This document shows positions 12,111-23,579 of a stretch of 64,000 bases of DNA, one piece after another (position 1 is the stretch's first letter; each line of letters starts with the position of its first letter). The stretch lies in the NCBI GenBank assembly GCA_047967505.1, contig CM106540.1; one strand, 5' to 3'. The notes under the pieces are model-generated. The model had not been told where the DNA came from, did no database searches, and worked only from the letters and a program-made list of their open reading frames with translations. The position numbers and the translations under genes are program-made. Source of the DNA: Dipteris shenzhenensis. Taxonomy: Eukaryota > Polypodiophyta > Polypodiopsida > Gleicheniales.

Positions 12111-13600
12111 AGGCCAGCACCCAAAAAATCTCATCTTTTGAGAGCACATGAATATGCAGAACCACTCTTGATCTTCCAAAATACACGATGCACACTTCAA
12201 ATACCTTGTAGCCACTTGTTTTCTGTAGCGATGTCTTCGAGGCTACCTATTCAATTTTTATTTAGATCAGGCTTCACGTGTATCTATGTGATGCATGATT
12301 TTGCTTACATTGCCATTCTTGTCCAGCCTCCATATAACTTGCTCTGTGCATGTCCGTCTTGTGTTAATATTCTTTGAAGTGGCAAGGAAATCCATCTTGA
12401 TTCCGTCTTTCTCCGCATTTGCTCAAGATGCGCGACCAACATTGTATGCTGACCATGATATGATTGACAATTATGTTGCCCGGCATATACTCAAAGCAAG
12501 AGAATTTGACAAAAATCTTGGAGCTGCAAAAATCCATTGAAGACATTCCGTGTGTCTCATTGAATCACACACAAAGCCAGCCCACGATCTAGCATTCCAA
12601 ACATGGTGTGTGAATGAGACCAAGATGTAAATTGGGAAGCGAAACAATATAAATTGAACACCGCTCTCTACTTCCACCTTCTCAACCATATAACCATGCT
12701 AAAATGCCAAACCATTCAGCTTTCTGTGCCATAGAATTTTCTCAGTGAAAGAAACCGATTAGTGAATTATTACCCATGACTGCATCCACTTATCTTTGAT
12801 ATATTTCAAAGAAGGCCAAGCCTAGATATATAATGGAAGCCTCAAAAGACGAGCAAGTGCAAGATCATGTAGAAGGCCAGGGAGCAAGGGTTCATGAGAT
12901 CCAAGTCGATGATTTGTAGCTTGCATCGATCCAAAGTAACAACATCCTCTGCCAAAAGATGCACATAACCGAATGCTATGTCAGAAATCATGTAGATTAT
13001 GTTCAATGGAACCAACAATAAGGCGATCTACGAGAAGACTAGCCTCAAAATTGAGTAAACTCATGACCTCATGTTGTTCCTGTTGTCTAGAATGCCAATG
13101 ATTATGGATTTCTCGCCTTGTTGCTTCCTTCATTGACTAGTCCATCCACATCGACATGTTGTCTAGAATTCATGTCCGGAGCAAAAAAAAATTGGTGCAT
13201 GTCGGAGCGATTTTTTCTGTGCATGTCCAGGCCATTCGCTAAAAGAAGGGGAGACATTTGCAAGGCACAATAGAGGAAGTCGATGCTGGAAGACATGGAT
13301 CAGATAGAACGATTATGACGCCCAATGATTGGAGATTACGATATCGAAGGCCGCACGATTATGGTTGCAGACTGGAGGGCAAAAGAAAATACCATATCAT
13401 CAGCAATCATACACGCTCCTGCACGCGTTGAATTCTTGCCTCAGGATTTGGAGGCCACCGTAGGGAGGATGTCCTGGAGACAAGAGCAATAGGGCGAGAA
13501 AGCATGGAGCAGTGAGGGGAAGATTGGTGAGAGTTGAGAAGAACAACCAGTTATGAAAACCCCAAAATAAGAACAAATTTTTAGCTAACCAAAAAGCATT
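12111..13600. other. No gene recognised
   Basis: Only short overlapping ORFs on both strands (for example around 12295-12540 and 13102-13296), without recognisable motifs. The kinase frame does not resume here with DFG or APE motifs. Confidence 0.45.
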
Positions 13601-14338
13601 AAAAAGGCATTACACGTGGCACTCTCTACGTTGAGAATTCTTCTAGGCGGGTCATGTAACGACATTGTCCAGGCACAGTACCTTGTCTTACATTCTTGGG
13701 GGGTTAGCATCACGAGTGCGCATCGTATCCAAGCTTGCGGTGCATCGTTTTCAGTTTGCTCCAAAGCGTCTCGGATGCGAGCTTGCCGGTTGCATCATTT
13801 TCAGGCGCGTCTTCTTTCCCTCCCTCCGAAGCGTTTGCGGAGCGGGTGAATGCTCGCAGGGTGAACCACCATTGCTGCGAATCGATTCTCTGCGCAAATC
13901 AGAGCATGCTTTTTCCACCATTAATTAAACGTATCTTCTTCCATCCAGATTTGGCGCAAAATCCTGAACGGCGACGTCCTCTGTGTCCCCATTTCAACGC
14001 CTGTGATCCCGAATTCGAAGCTGCAGTCCCGCTGTGCTGCTGTTACCGGAGCGCGTCATTTCGAAGCACATCATGGGAAGGGTGAGTGAATTCATCTTCG
14101 TCGTATCTTCTTCTGTTCAATTCAATGTGCCTCGCTGTTCAATTCAATGCAAATCTGCCTCGCTTTCCAGGATGGGCAGCTGCTGAATAGGGTATTTTGT
14201 GAGGAGCAGGTGTACTTGCTGTTCCAGGCTTCTCTTCCCTTCTCTTTTCCTCCCACCCTCCCCTTTTCACAGGACTCGTGACAACCCGCGTTAGGGGATA
14301 CATAGAAGGGAAAAGGCAGTGCGGACTCGATTGGAGCC
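13600..14338. other. GC-richer segment upstream of copia gag remnant
   Basis: GC content rises relative to the flanks and several short ORFs overlap on both strands, none convincing. Its position directly before the gag-like frame at 14339 suggests it may be LTR or leader sequence of that element, but no primer-binding site matching TGGTATCAGAGC was found in it. Confidence 0.35.
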
Positions 14339-15125
14339 ATGGAGGGATTCCCAACCCTTCCCACATTCCCGCTAGACTACCAGCTTAACGGGAAGAATTA
14401 TGAGACTTAGAAGGTCATGATGGAGTGTGCAGTGGAATCATATGTTTTGGCAGAGCTTGTCACCGTTGATTTTTCTAGACTCGATCTACAGGAGGAAGAT
14501 CTATCCGTAGCAGAGAAGTAGACATGATAGGCTCAGGTCCAGCTTTGGCATTGGCTTAATGCTCGAGTACATTCCTTTATTTTTCTCAATTTTACCCTTC
14601 GGTCGATTAACCACGTGAAGCATACGACGGCGACATGCGGGATTTGGGTACGTTTATCCTCAGTGTATGGTTGCGTACAAGTCTAGCTTCGCATATTGAA
14701 CCCCGCCCCGTTTTCTTCTATACGAAATCAGATGAACAAGATGTAAGCTCTTCAGCGGGTGATTCTCGAGATAGTTGGCTATCTCATCAGAGGATATGGC
14801 GATTACTCTGCTCACTCATCTGACAATGATGGAAGTACTCCGCATTTTATTTGTCGATAATCACGAGTGGACAGTTGAGTCCTATCACCTGGAAAGAGTT
14901 AGTACCGATGGTCCTAGACCAGCAGGAGCGGTCCTTATGCCTTGGTGGATCTGAGGCCTTGATTGGTGAGACGTAGTGGTTATCAGAGTTCTAGACTAAC
15001 ATCCTAATGAACGGCAAAGTCAGATATAGATTGTGATGCCTTGTGAGCCAACATGACGTGTAATCATTATGGCTAGAAGGGTCACCATTGGCGGCAGTGT
15101 CCTCAGCGTAGACTAGAGAGGACTA
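14339..15125 (+). pseudogene. Ty1/copia-type gag polyprotein remnant
   Basis: From the ATG at 14339 the frame gives PLDYQLNGKNYET followed by a stop where copia gags have Trp, then KVMMECAVESYVLAEL and, after more stops, AQVQLWHWLNARVHSFI. This is the LNG.NY..W...M...L architecture of plant copia gag (UBN2/DUF4219-like). About 680 bases further on, a degenerate zinc knuckle CNHYG.KGHHWRQC (15051-15095, with Tyr in place of the second Cys and a stop inside) lies at the expected C-terminal gag position. Many stops show the copy is long dead. Capsid-type gag packages element RNA in virus-like particles; protease, integrase and RT parts are not recognised downstream. Confidence 0.7.
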
Positions 15126-16980
15126 GTGAGCGGATAGTTTAGACCAAGGCGGATTCCGTAGCCACCCCCCTACATGTTCCTGCGTTCTAGTGTCACGTGG
15201 TAGGATGTGTTGCCAACATGCATTCTAGTTTCAAATGGAGGATCGCTTGCATGTGGATGGTAGCGGTACCTGCAGTAGGGTGTAGTGGCATAGGAGTTCT
15301 TGTTCGAGGCAGGCTTCTAGGTATGTCCTCGAGCCAGAAGAGTTGTTTCCCACTAATTCAGGTGGGCCTATGCATACCATTTTGTTTTTGTTCGGACGTA
15401 GGGGCTTGGCCGATGTAGTGGGGGGTTTCTTGATGTTTTGCTTCAGCAGTTGTGTGATGAGCTTCTGGAGACCCAGCGATCGGATGATGCCAAGGAGGGA
15501 CCTCAAACACCACAGATTTTGATCCTAGTGAGTAGATAGAAGCCTTGTTTCTAGAGCCTAGAAGTCTCTATTGTTCTGATCTCGGTCTACTAGCTTGGAC
15601 CTTAGAGGGTGTTGTAGAACTCAAGGATGCCATGGCCGTGCAAGAGAGCAGATCTTGCAGCATTGGCAACATCGTCTGGATTGTGACATTGATTGAGGAT
15701 GATGATGATCAAAGGATCGAGGAGTAGACACAAGGAGATATCCTCTAGTTGTACCCATGGCATGCGATTCCGGTGGACTTGTCAAGGTGGTTGGTATTGA
15801 GAGGGTTTTGGAACCTATCACTAGTGGTGTTGATTTATACTATGAAGGTAATCGTTGGATCTTGCCCCTTTCTTCATGTTATCCAATCTATGAAGGCATG
15901 GTTAAGCATTTCCTCTCTTGACCTCTCGAATTTTATTGAACCCATGTTGCCATATAAGGAACTAATTTCAAGATATAAGGTGCGTTTATCTTTTGTATCA
16001 ACTTCCATGATTGGAGTAAATTCAAGCATCACACTTTCATCTTTTTCTTTGATTGCACTCCAAAGTTTTTTTTGGCCTTGGTTCATAGACTTCTAAAACT
16101 ATGCAATCGTGATTTCCACAATGCTTGAAGTTTCTCTCAATGTCTCAACTCTTGGTATTTTGCTATGTGTATAAAATCTGGAGCTTCTTATGCATCTCAA
16201 CGTATTCCTCCTCTTGAATCCTAGGCAAAGGTCCTTCCCTAGGTGTTTTTTCCCCGCTTTAATCCTTTTGATTTTGGCTCAAGTCTAGTGGTTGGTTTCA
16301 TTAGTGCAAATTCTATCAATTCTTTCTACATGTCACCTTTTAGGTTCTATTTTTGAATTTGGGTAAATTTTTCTTCTCTCTTCCAATGTTTGCAAGGGCT
16401 TTAGCCTAGTTTCAAAGGCTTCAAGCATGAATTTCAGTGGCTCAAAGACCTTGTGTAGAAAATCCCTCCATATTTTTCATTATGCTCTTTTTGTGTAAGA
16501 GTTGGTTGTTTTTCCCTCCTCCATAGGCTTGATTTGGTTTTCTTTCTCTATTTGAGCAATAAAATTTGCTTCTAGTTGCTCCTAGCCTATCTAGCTTCCA
16601 TGAATTTAATGAAGTTTATCTCCCTAGATAAAAGTCTTTGCCGTGCCTTCCTCATTTCTTCTTGTTTGGTTTGAGCTCATGTGACTACCTCTCCAAAGGA
16701 CCATTAGTCTTAGGTATTGTTAGTGGGTCGCTGTGACGAACATTGTAGCCTAGTGAGAGCTCCAATTTAGCATTGTCAAATCAAGGATGTAGTCAATTCG
16801 ACTAGGGCACAGAGGCTTTCCCCCATGTATAACATGTAGTAGGGATGCTCAAGCTATGTGGATGTGCTCTTACTATGTCATGAGGGATGGAATCATGCTT
16901 ATGGTCAACCTATCACCTAGACGGCTAGAAGTATGTGGGGTTTGCATAATTTGTGCTAAATATGGTTCACTATTGTTACT
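15126..16980. other. Unassigned; weak minus-strand coding texture
   Basis: No domain was recognised. A minus-strand ORF at 15874-16086 (70 residues, KEKDESVMLEFTP..., charged and non-repetitive) and a stop-riddled minus-strand extension to about 16650 have protein-like composition. They could be part of a dead retroelement gene. Nothing permits a family call. Confidence 0.3.
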
Positions 16981-16984
16981 AGGA

Positions 16985-17012
16985 GCACTACTACAAAAAA
17001 AATATTTGGACA
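16985..17012 (+). mobile_element. Possible CACTA-type transposon terminus
   Basis: CACTACTACAAAAAAAATAT begins at about 16987. Plant CACTA (En/Spm) elements end in CACTA followed by a similar A-rich run. Downstream, 17190-17340, motifs close to cctacacatattcctac are reiterated, as in CACTA subterminal repeat regions. The partner terminus was not found. Confidence 0.4.
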
Positions 17013-17184
17013 CTTTTCCCCATAATTTTAGTACTATACATAAATCTCATAAATGTCGGTGTGCACATCGGAATAAAAACAATGGAAAAAGTGTATCCGT
17101 CTGAAAATGTGTCTGTATAGGCATCGAAAAGAGTTTCTATATAATGATTGGAAAGAATATGCCAGAAATACATAATTTGGATAA

Positions 17185-17345
17185 GTATTCCCACATTCTT
17201 TCGACGAATTCACCTACGCATTTTTTGACTTATATTCCTACGTATATTCATACACTTTTACCTACACATATTCCTACTTATATTTTGATGCTTTTACTTG
17301 CACATATTTCTACACATATTTCGATGCTTTCACCCACAATTTTAT
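17185..17345. repeat. Short reiterated motifs, possible subterminal repeats
   Basis: The words cctacgtatattc, cctacacatattcctac, cacatatttctacacatatttc and gatgctttta/cac recur at 20-40 bp spacing. They could bind a CACTA-encoded DNA-binding protein or could be a degenerate relative of the ACAT microsatellite further right. Confidence 0.45.
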
Positions 17346-17398
17346 CGAGGCATATTCCAAGGTTGTACGGACATAAAACCTTTTTTTTTTTTTAAAGA

Positions 17399-17450
17399 GG
17401 CATAGTGGTGTATGGAATTGCAAATCTGCAGTTCCATACACCGCTATGCC
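17399..17450. repeat. Short inverted repeat (hairpin), 19-bp arms
   Basis: GGCATAGTGGTGTATGGAA (17399-17417) is matched by its complement at 17432-17450 with one mismatch, leaving a 14-base loop. It follows a run of 13 T. It could be a very small foldback element, an element terminus, or a structured RNA stem. Nothing nearby marks it as a transcription terminator of a gene. Confidence 0.8.
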
Positions 17451-17941
17451 CCACACTAGAATACGCAACAATTGTACTCAATCATCATATCAAACATACA
17501 CATAGCAATGTTTAAAATTAAGTACAAATAGATAAAAAACATGGTACATTGGAAACAAATTTAAGACCAATCAATCATATTTAAATAAAATAAGTGTTTA
17601 CATCCCAAATGAGATGTATAAACATGTGCCTAACTAATCATCCTCATCATCAAGTGGAGGATTTGGTGCCGTCTAGGAAACGAGGGCTCCCTAGTTCAGT
17701 GGATGTCCTTGTCTCTCCAACTCCTCTATGAGCGCCACTGTGCTATGCTTGTATGCGTATTGCTCCTCCACATCAGTACCACGCCTCCCCACAACTTCAT
17801 TCTCTTAATCTAAAAGAAAAGACATTTGATAATATTTTAGGAAAAAAATGACTTAAGAGTAGAGTATTAATACAATTACAAAATAAGCGTGGAAAGAATC
17901 GCATCCACCGCTACACCAAATGCGAGCTCCCTGCCCTTTTT

Positions 17942-18601
17942 TTATCGTGGTTGTGTGATGTCACTACGGCACTGAGACATACTTGCTACCATTTTATCCT
18001 TTATCCAATGGCAGGGCACTGTTTCACTCCCTTCCATTGGTGGATATTCCATAAGAATCAAATTAATGATTATTTCTTTCTTCCCCTTATCCAAGTTGGG
18101 GAAGTGGACCATCACATCTTGGAAGGACGTGTGACATAGATCTCTAATACACGCCTTAATGTCGGAGCCGCCTTCAACTTCAATGACGGCCCCATCCACA
18201 CACTTGTAGGTCTACAACTTGTGCACGGAGTGACATCGTAGCAGTGACGTGAACTATGAGAGCCCACGCTCATGGGTGTCAAGGTGAGAGAATCAATGGA
18301 TGGTCTCTCTTGCAAAGGTGTGGAAGCATATGATCCTCCTCTCCATGGGTCTACGTGGTCGACCATGATGATGAGTGGTTGAGCATGCGGAGGTAGGAGA
18401 AGCAATGGGTGTGGCTTTTGTTGTGGGAGGTTGCGTTGTCGTAGCGCTTGTACCCCTGAACATACTTGAAGCTATATCGTGTTGCTCACTAGTACATTGT
18501 GCTAGAAAGTCCACAAATTGTTGAGGAATCATAAGCCCTGGAGTCATAGAAGGAGTAGGCACTGCTGTAGTGATTGGTGTATGACCTGGTGTTTCTAACA
18601 T
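17942..18601 (-). pseudogene. Possible CACTA-associated protein remnant
   Basis: Three overlapping minus-strand open pieces in shifting frames read as a Pro/Thr-rich segment with FVDFLAQCTSEQHD (18601-18293), a VDHVDPWRGGSY segment (18405-18112), and SDIKACIRDLCHTSFQDVMV ... KEIIINLILMEY ... W..DKM..SMSQCRSDI (18199-17942). The last piece resembles, by eye, the second gene of En/Spm elements (plant transposase Ptta/En/Spm type) in its W-x-x-x-x-M and RSD ending. Its position next to the CACTA-like end at 16987 supports this. Frames differ, so it would be a pseudogene. Confidence is low because no invariant motif is available. Confidence 0.35.
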
Positions 18602-18644
18602 TGCTACAAATTTTCAAAAAATACAGACCATATTTTACTAAAGA

Positions 18645-18645
18645 T

Positions 18646-18674
<29 letters not shown>
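18645..18674. repeat. (CT)n microsatellite
   Basis: About 30 bases of pure CT immediately left of the ACAT array. Confidence 0.95.
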
Positions 18675-18677
<3 letters not shown>

Positions 18678-18684
18678 TCTTTTT

Positions 18685-19870
18685 ACATACATATCTATGT
18701 ACATACATACCTACATCGGTACATATCTACATATCTACATACATGACTAGGTATCTACATGCCTACCTACATATCTATATACATACATGCATACCTACAT
18801 ACTCACATACATGCATATATATGTACATACATACCTACATTCATAACTACGTAAGTACATACCTACATATTTACAAATCTACATACCTACATATATGCCT
18901 ATGTATCTACATGCATACCTACATATCTATATATACATACCTACATGCATACCTACATATCTATATATACATACATGCAAACCTAGTACTCACATATCTT
19001 TCTGCATACATACCTACGTACGTATATATCTTTGTACATACATATCTACATACATACATACCTACATGCATACATATCTACATACATACTACATATCTAC
19101 ATGCATACCTGTATACATACATGCATACCTACATACTCACATATTTCTACATACATGCATGCATACATACATATGCACGTATATAGATACATACATGCCT
19201 ACGTATCTACATGCATACCTACATATCTATATACATACTTGCATACCTACGTACTCACATATATATCTACTTACATACATGCATAGATACATACGTATCG
19301 CATATATGTCTACATACATACATGCATACACACATACGTACACATATATATACATACATGCATACTTGCATAAATACATATCATCATACATACATACATA
19401 AATACCTAGGTACATACATACATATCTTTGTACATACATACCTACGTACATATCTACATACATACATACATACATATCTTCACACATACATTCATACTTG
19501 CATACATACATACCTACATACATACCTACGTACATATATATCTTTCTACATACATATCTATGTACATACCTACATACGCACATATCTACATACATACATA
19601 CATACCTACACACATGCATACATACCTACATACGTACATATCTTTCTACATACATACCTACGCACATATATATCTTTCTACATACATACCTACATACGTA
19701 TATATCTTTTTACATACTTATCTACGTACATACATACCTACATATGTACAATTCTACATACATATCTACGTACATACATACATACATACATATCTACATA
19801 CATACATACATACATAAATACATACCTACATAGCTACATACATACATAGATACATATCTTCATATATATG
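18685..19870. repeat. Long (ACAT)n-type microsatellite, about 1.2 kb
   Basis: The sequence is almost entirely catac, ctac, gtac and tatc words in tetranucleotide register, with point variants such as acgt, aggt and ctttg. Long open frames on both strands (up to 212 codons, composed of Y, T, H, I and C) arise because a 4-bp repeat lacks stops in several frames. They are not genes. Confidence 0.97.
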
Positions 19871-19879
19871 TACATAAAA

Positions 19880-20570
19880 TATATACCTACATTTATAATC
19901 TAAATCCTAAATCCTAAATGTAATCTAAATCCAATATAAAACTTAGACCTAAACCTAAACATTAACGTAAACCTATGAGTATCAAATTTAAACTTAAATC
20001 TAAATCTAAATCTAAACCTAAACCTAAAACTAAATCATATAAATCTAAACCTAAATCTAATTGTAAACCCTAAACTATAACCCTAAACATAACCTAAACC
20101 TAAATCTAACCATCAATCATAAACTATAAACCTAAACCTAAACCTAAATCTAACCCTAAATGTAACCCTAAACCTAAACCTAAATTTACAAGCATCTATC
20201 CTAAACTTAAACCTAAATCTTACCCTAAATCTAACCCTAAATTTAAACCTAAACCTCAACCTAACCTAAGCCTAAACATAACCATAATCCTAAATATAAA
20301 TTACATACATATCATGTACATACCTATCTACATATATATAATATACATACATAAATGTAATGTACATACCTATCTAGAACACTTATAATCTACATACATA
20401 TATCATACATCCCTCTCTACATACATATAATTTACATAAATCCTAAACTATAAAGCTAAAGATAAACCTAAATCTAACCCTAAGTGTAACCCTAAACCTA
20501 TGAGCATCTAACTCTAAACCTAAACCTACGGGCATTTAACATAAACATAAACCTAATCTAAACCTACATC
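19880..20570. repeat. Degenerate interstitial telomere-like repeats (CCTAAA / CCCTAAA)
   Basis: Variants of cctaaa, ccctaaa, tctaaa and cataaac are tandemly arrayed at 19895-20290 and again at 20440-20570, with an ACAT-rich interruption at about 20300-20440. The consensus matches the plant telomere unit CCCTAAA in C-strand orientation, but units of 6 and 7 bp alternate and most carry substitutions. This fits an old interstitial block, not a functional telomere. Confidence 0.85.
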
Positions 20571-22028
20571 TTTCACGACATCATCAAGGTACATTTTATA
20601 ACACTTAATATGTATATATATGATGTAAAGTGGTTTAGGGTTGTTACTAAAGGGCAACAATCAACCGTGTGACGAGATAAGAGTGGATTGATCCAAATCG
20701 ACTCCACAAAACAATGGACATATTAAAAGGATACTTTTGTTTTGCCAGAACACGGTGAGCAAGTGGTTTTGAAAGAAGATCCAAAAGATAAAAGATGGTT
20801 ATTCATTATTGAAGTTTCCCCTCGCAAAAACCAATTCTTGTAATGTGTAAAAGAAATATTTGGATTAAGGAGATAAGGTTTACTTTGAGTAGTACTATAC
20901 GTGTGTATCAAGTGGGCAAGGCTATATTTCAAGAGCTTACACTGCGCTCAATTCTTGTCAAAAGGGTGTGCAGGTGATTGGTTTTCATTCCCCTCGTCGA
21001 GCTCTTCTTCTTGATGCTAACAATGCGTGCAATGTGTGTGCTTTGGTATACCCTTTCCTCATTGGGTTTATGCTTCTAATCTTAGTAACATGTTTTAGGC
21101 TTGATTTATGTTCCATAATAGTTGGGAGAGTGTTTCGCACATGTAGGTTACCATTTCGAGCCATAAAGTGCCTAGGTAAAAACGTACGAGGAACTTCGTG
21201 CACATCCTCCCATGGGTATTGGGGTCCTTCCTTGCTTGGGGATGTACCTTGCATTTATATGAACATGATTTTCTAGCTTGGCTGCATGTTAGAAGTCCGT
21301 ACGGGTGATTAGAGGGCATATGGGTGTCATGTCCATAGGCTAGACATAGTTTGCTTGAGACTTTAGCTTTCTAGTATCCTCATCGACATTTGACACATGT
21401 GGTAAAGCCTCCATGCCCTAGTCGGGTTAGTTACGTCCCCGTTACGTCCTCAAGTTTGATATTTTGTTGGCTAGACTATGATGTCTATTGTGGAAAACCG
21501 CTAACACTGAGCGTGAGGCAGGTTTGAGAGTAGTGATTGGATTGGTAGTTTGAGGGTGTAGGGGATAGCTCCATATCCTGATAGTCTGTGTTGATTGTTT
21601 GAAAGCTTGCCATAGCTCCATAACCTATGTTGATCGTGTGTGCCTCTATGAGGATGTGTTGATGGTTTCCAAGCTTGCCCTCATCTCCTAAGTATGTGCG
21701 CTCTCTCATACACATTGGATTCACGCTTCTTCTTGCACGTGTAATACAATATACACAAGATCTTCTTCGTAGTCACCATTTGTTGTAATGGCATGTGTGT
21801 TTGCATTGTGGTCATTTAGGTGTTGTAGAGGCGAAAGGTGAGGGTGATGTCGGTTAGAAGCATCTCCTTGATCTGATGCAAGAAAGCCCTTGTCTGGCTC
21901 ATGGTCTTCACACATCTGTAGTACCAGGTCAATGCTAGAGGTCTCAGTAGGTTGACATGTGCTGCCAATTTGTCCTTGTGGCATTCTTTCCTTGGTGATT
22001 GAGGTTGTTTTCCTTCTTGGGTCACATC
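20571..22028. other. No gene recognised; weak minus-strand ORFs
   Basis: Minus-strand ORFs at 21485-21724 and 21721-22077 (118 residues, acidic/His-rich, with a NTHAITTNGDYEEDLVYIV-like end) have protein-like composition but no recognised family. The segment also contains small plus-strand ORFs at 20968-21276. I cannot support a function. Confidence 0.35.
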
Positions 22029-22189
22029 CGACCTTGATGTGGAGGATGGAGGGGGTCATTTTTTCCTCCTTGAACATTCTATAGAGCTATGTTAGCTGCT
22101 TCAAAATTCGACCTTCATGTGGAGGATGGAGGGGGTCATTTTTTCCTCCTTGAACATTCTGTAGAGCTATGTGAGCTGCTTCAAAATCC
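22029..22189. repeat. Tandem duplication, period 80 bp
   Basis: Two adjacent, nearly identical copies share gtggaggatggagggggtca, tttttcctccttgaacattct and gctgcttcaaaa. Because 80 is not a multiple of 3, the duplication shifts the minus-strand frame that runs through it, splitting one possible ORF into 22374-22087 and 22077-21721. Confidence 0.9.
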
Positions 22190-22374
22190 ACCTTGCTCTC
22201 ATCAGATGCCGGCAGAGGGTCATGATGGTCAAAGAATCCTCCATTGTCTTCTGTACCTCCCTCTCTAGTTTGTCGGAGCAGGGTGTTTGGAGGTTCCACA
22301 TTTCTTCCTCTTGGATGCAGGCCATCATCTGCATATTCACGATCTGCATCTTCTCTTTTGGTTGTAAGAAACAC
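22087..22374 (-). CDS. Hypothetical protein fragment
   Basis: A 95-residue polar, acidic ORF. It ends inside the 80-bp duplication, and the same frame resumes after one stop at 22077. Before the duplication the two pieces may have been one reading frame of about 200 codons. No domain is recognised. It could also be chance. Confidence 0.2.
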   Translation of the reverse strand: MFLTTKREDADREYADDGLHPRGRNVEPPNTLLRQTREGGTEDNGGFFDHHDPLPASDESKVDFEAAHIALQNVQGGKNDPLHPPHEGRILKQLT

Positions 22375-22492
22375 AAATCCCAGGTTTGTTTGTGTGTATA
22401 GCTCAAAGGAAGCCCTAACTACATCTTGGCCGATGTGTCATTTTTGAGGCGTTTGTTAATTATTGGCTATTGGGATTCAATAGACTACAGAT

Positions 22493-23161
22493 TTGAGGGT
22501 GATTGTGTTTGGCATGGTTTGTGTATGTGTGTGGGGTTTATGGTATGGAATGGATGGTGCTAATGGTTCCTGTATTGCTGCCCCCAGGGCTACTAACAAC
22601 ATGGCTTCAAAAAGGGGAGGAAAAGAACCTCGTGGAAAGAAGATAGTAGAGAGCAAGCTTGTGGCTGATCTGGCACTCAATGCAACGGAGACCACACCCC
22701 CACAGGTTATCCGATGCACTCCCTGGTTGAGACTAGATAAGCAAGGTCTTGAGATAGATGCAACAGAGACAACACCTCCAAATGTTATCCGATGTAGTCC
22801 CCGGTTGAGAGAAAAGAAGGATCTATGGATAGACTTAAATGCCACCCCTATTGTAGTGGAGACACCCCACCTACAAACTTCGAAAACCATCAATCCACAG
22901 CCTACCCCCAGGCTTGCTAACAACATGGCTTTGAGAAGGGGAGCAAACGAGCCTCGTGGGAAGAAGATAGCTAGGATCAAGCATGGGGTTGAGCCGGCAC
23001 TCAATGCAATAGAGATCACACCTCCAAAAGTTATCCGATGCAGTCCCCGACTGAGAGATAAGCATGGTCTTGGGATAGACTTAAATGCCATCCCTGTTGG
23101 AGTAGAGACAGCCCAACTACACGCCCCAACATCTATCAATCCAAGGCCTAAGAAGAAGTAA
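22493..23161 (+). CDS. Hypothetical basic protein with two internal repeats
   Basis: A 222-residue ORF. A unit reading NNMA..RG..EPRGKKI...K, then ALNA.E.TPP.VIRC.P.LR, then a DLNA.P..VET segment, occurs at about residues 35-115 and again at about 142-222, with an extra TPPNVIRCSPRLR in between. The protein ends in a basic PRPKKK. Repeat divergence favours conservative changes, which suggests past coding constraint. The N-terminal 30 residues, hydrophobic with VCVCVW, look atypical, and a later Met at about residue 38 (start of MASKRGGKEPRG) may be the true start. No family is recognised; basic Lys/Arg patches suggest nucleic-acid or nuclear association, as inference only. An antisense ORF of similar length exists but lacks protein-like composition. 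Confidence 0.45.
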   Translation: MRVIVFGMVCVCVWGLWYGMDGANGSCIAAPRATNNMASKRGGKEPRGKKIVESKLVADLALNATETTPPQVIRCTPWLRLDKQGLEIDATETTPPNVIRCSPRLREKKDLWIDLNATPIVVETPHLQTSKTINPQPTPRLANNMALRRGANEPRGKKIARIKHGVEPALNAIEITPPKVIRCSPRLRDKHGLGIDLNAIPVGVETAQLHAPTSINPRPKKK

Positions 23162-23579
23162 TTGACTGCATTTGATGGGCAAGAGGAGGACGATAGGAAG
23201 CATGGCAAGCAAGTGGATTGTTAAAGGGGTATTTTCTAGAAGTTATGTTTTAGTTGGTGTCTTTTAGTTAATTTTAAACTTTAGTCTCTATTGAGTAGTG
23301 TTAAGTAGTTGGGAGTTCTTGGTCTATGGAAACCGAATTTCAGTTGGTGAAATATCAAGATTAATATTGGAAGTTGCACTTCTGGTCTTCTTGTGTCTTT
23401 TGCAATTCAAGCAACTGCACTCTGTATGCAACAAGTTCCTGCACGTTTTGGTGCTTGTAATGGTGATGTATGACTGTTTTTTGTTCAGAGTTTGAGGAAT
23501 AATGGCCTTAAACACTTTGGCAATCTTGCTAAGTGTGGAATTTCCCTAGATATCTATTGGTGCTAAGAAGTATGACGCC
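23162..23579. other. No gene recognised
   Basis: Short ORFs only. This could be 3' untranslated sequence of the ORF ending at 23161, but no polyadenylation evidence can be given. Confidence 0.35.

Noticed and set aside
18743-19849. Long ORFs on both strands (up to 212 codons) made of Tyr, Thr, His, Ile and Cys
   Set aside because: They are the translation of a 4-bp microsatellite, which lacks stops in several frames.
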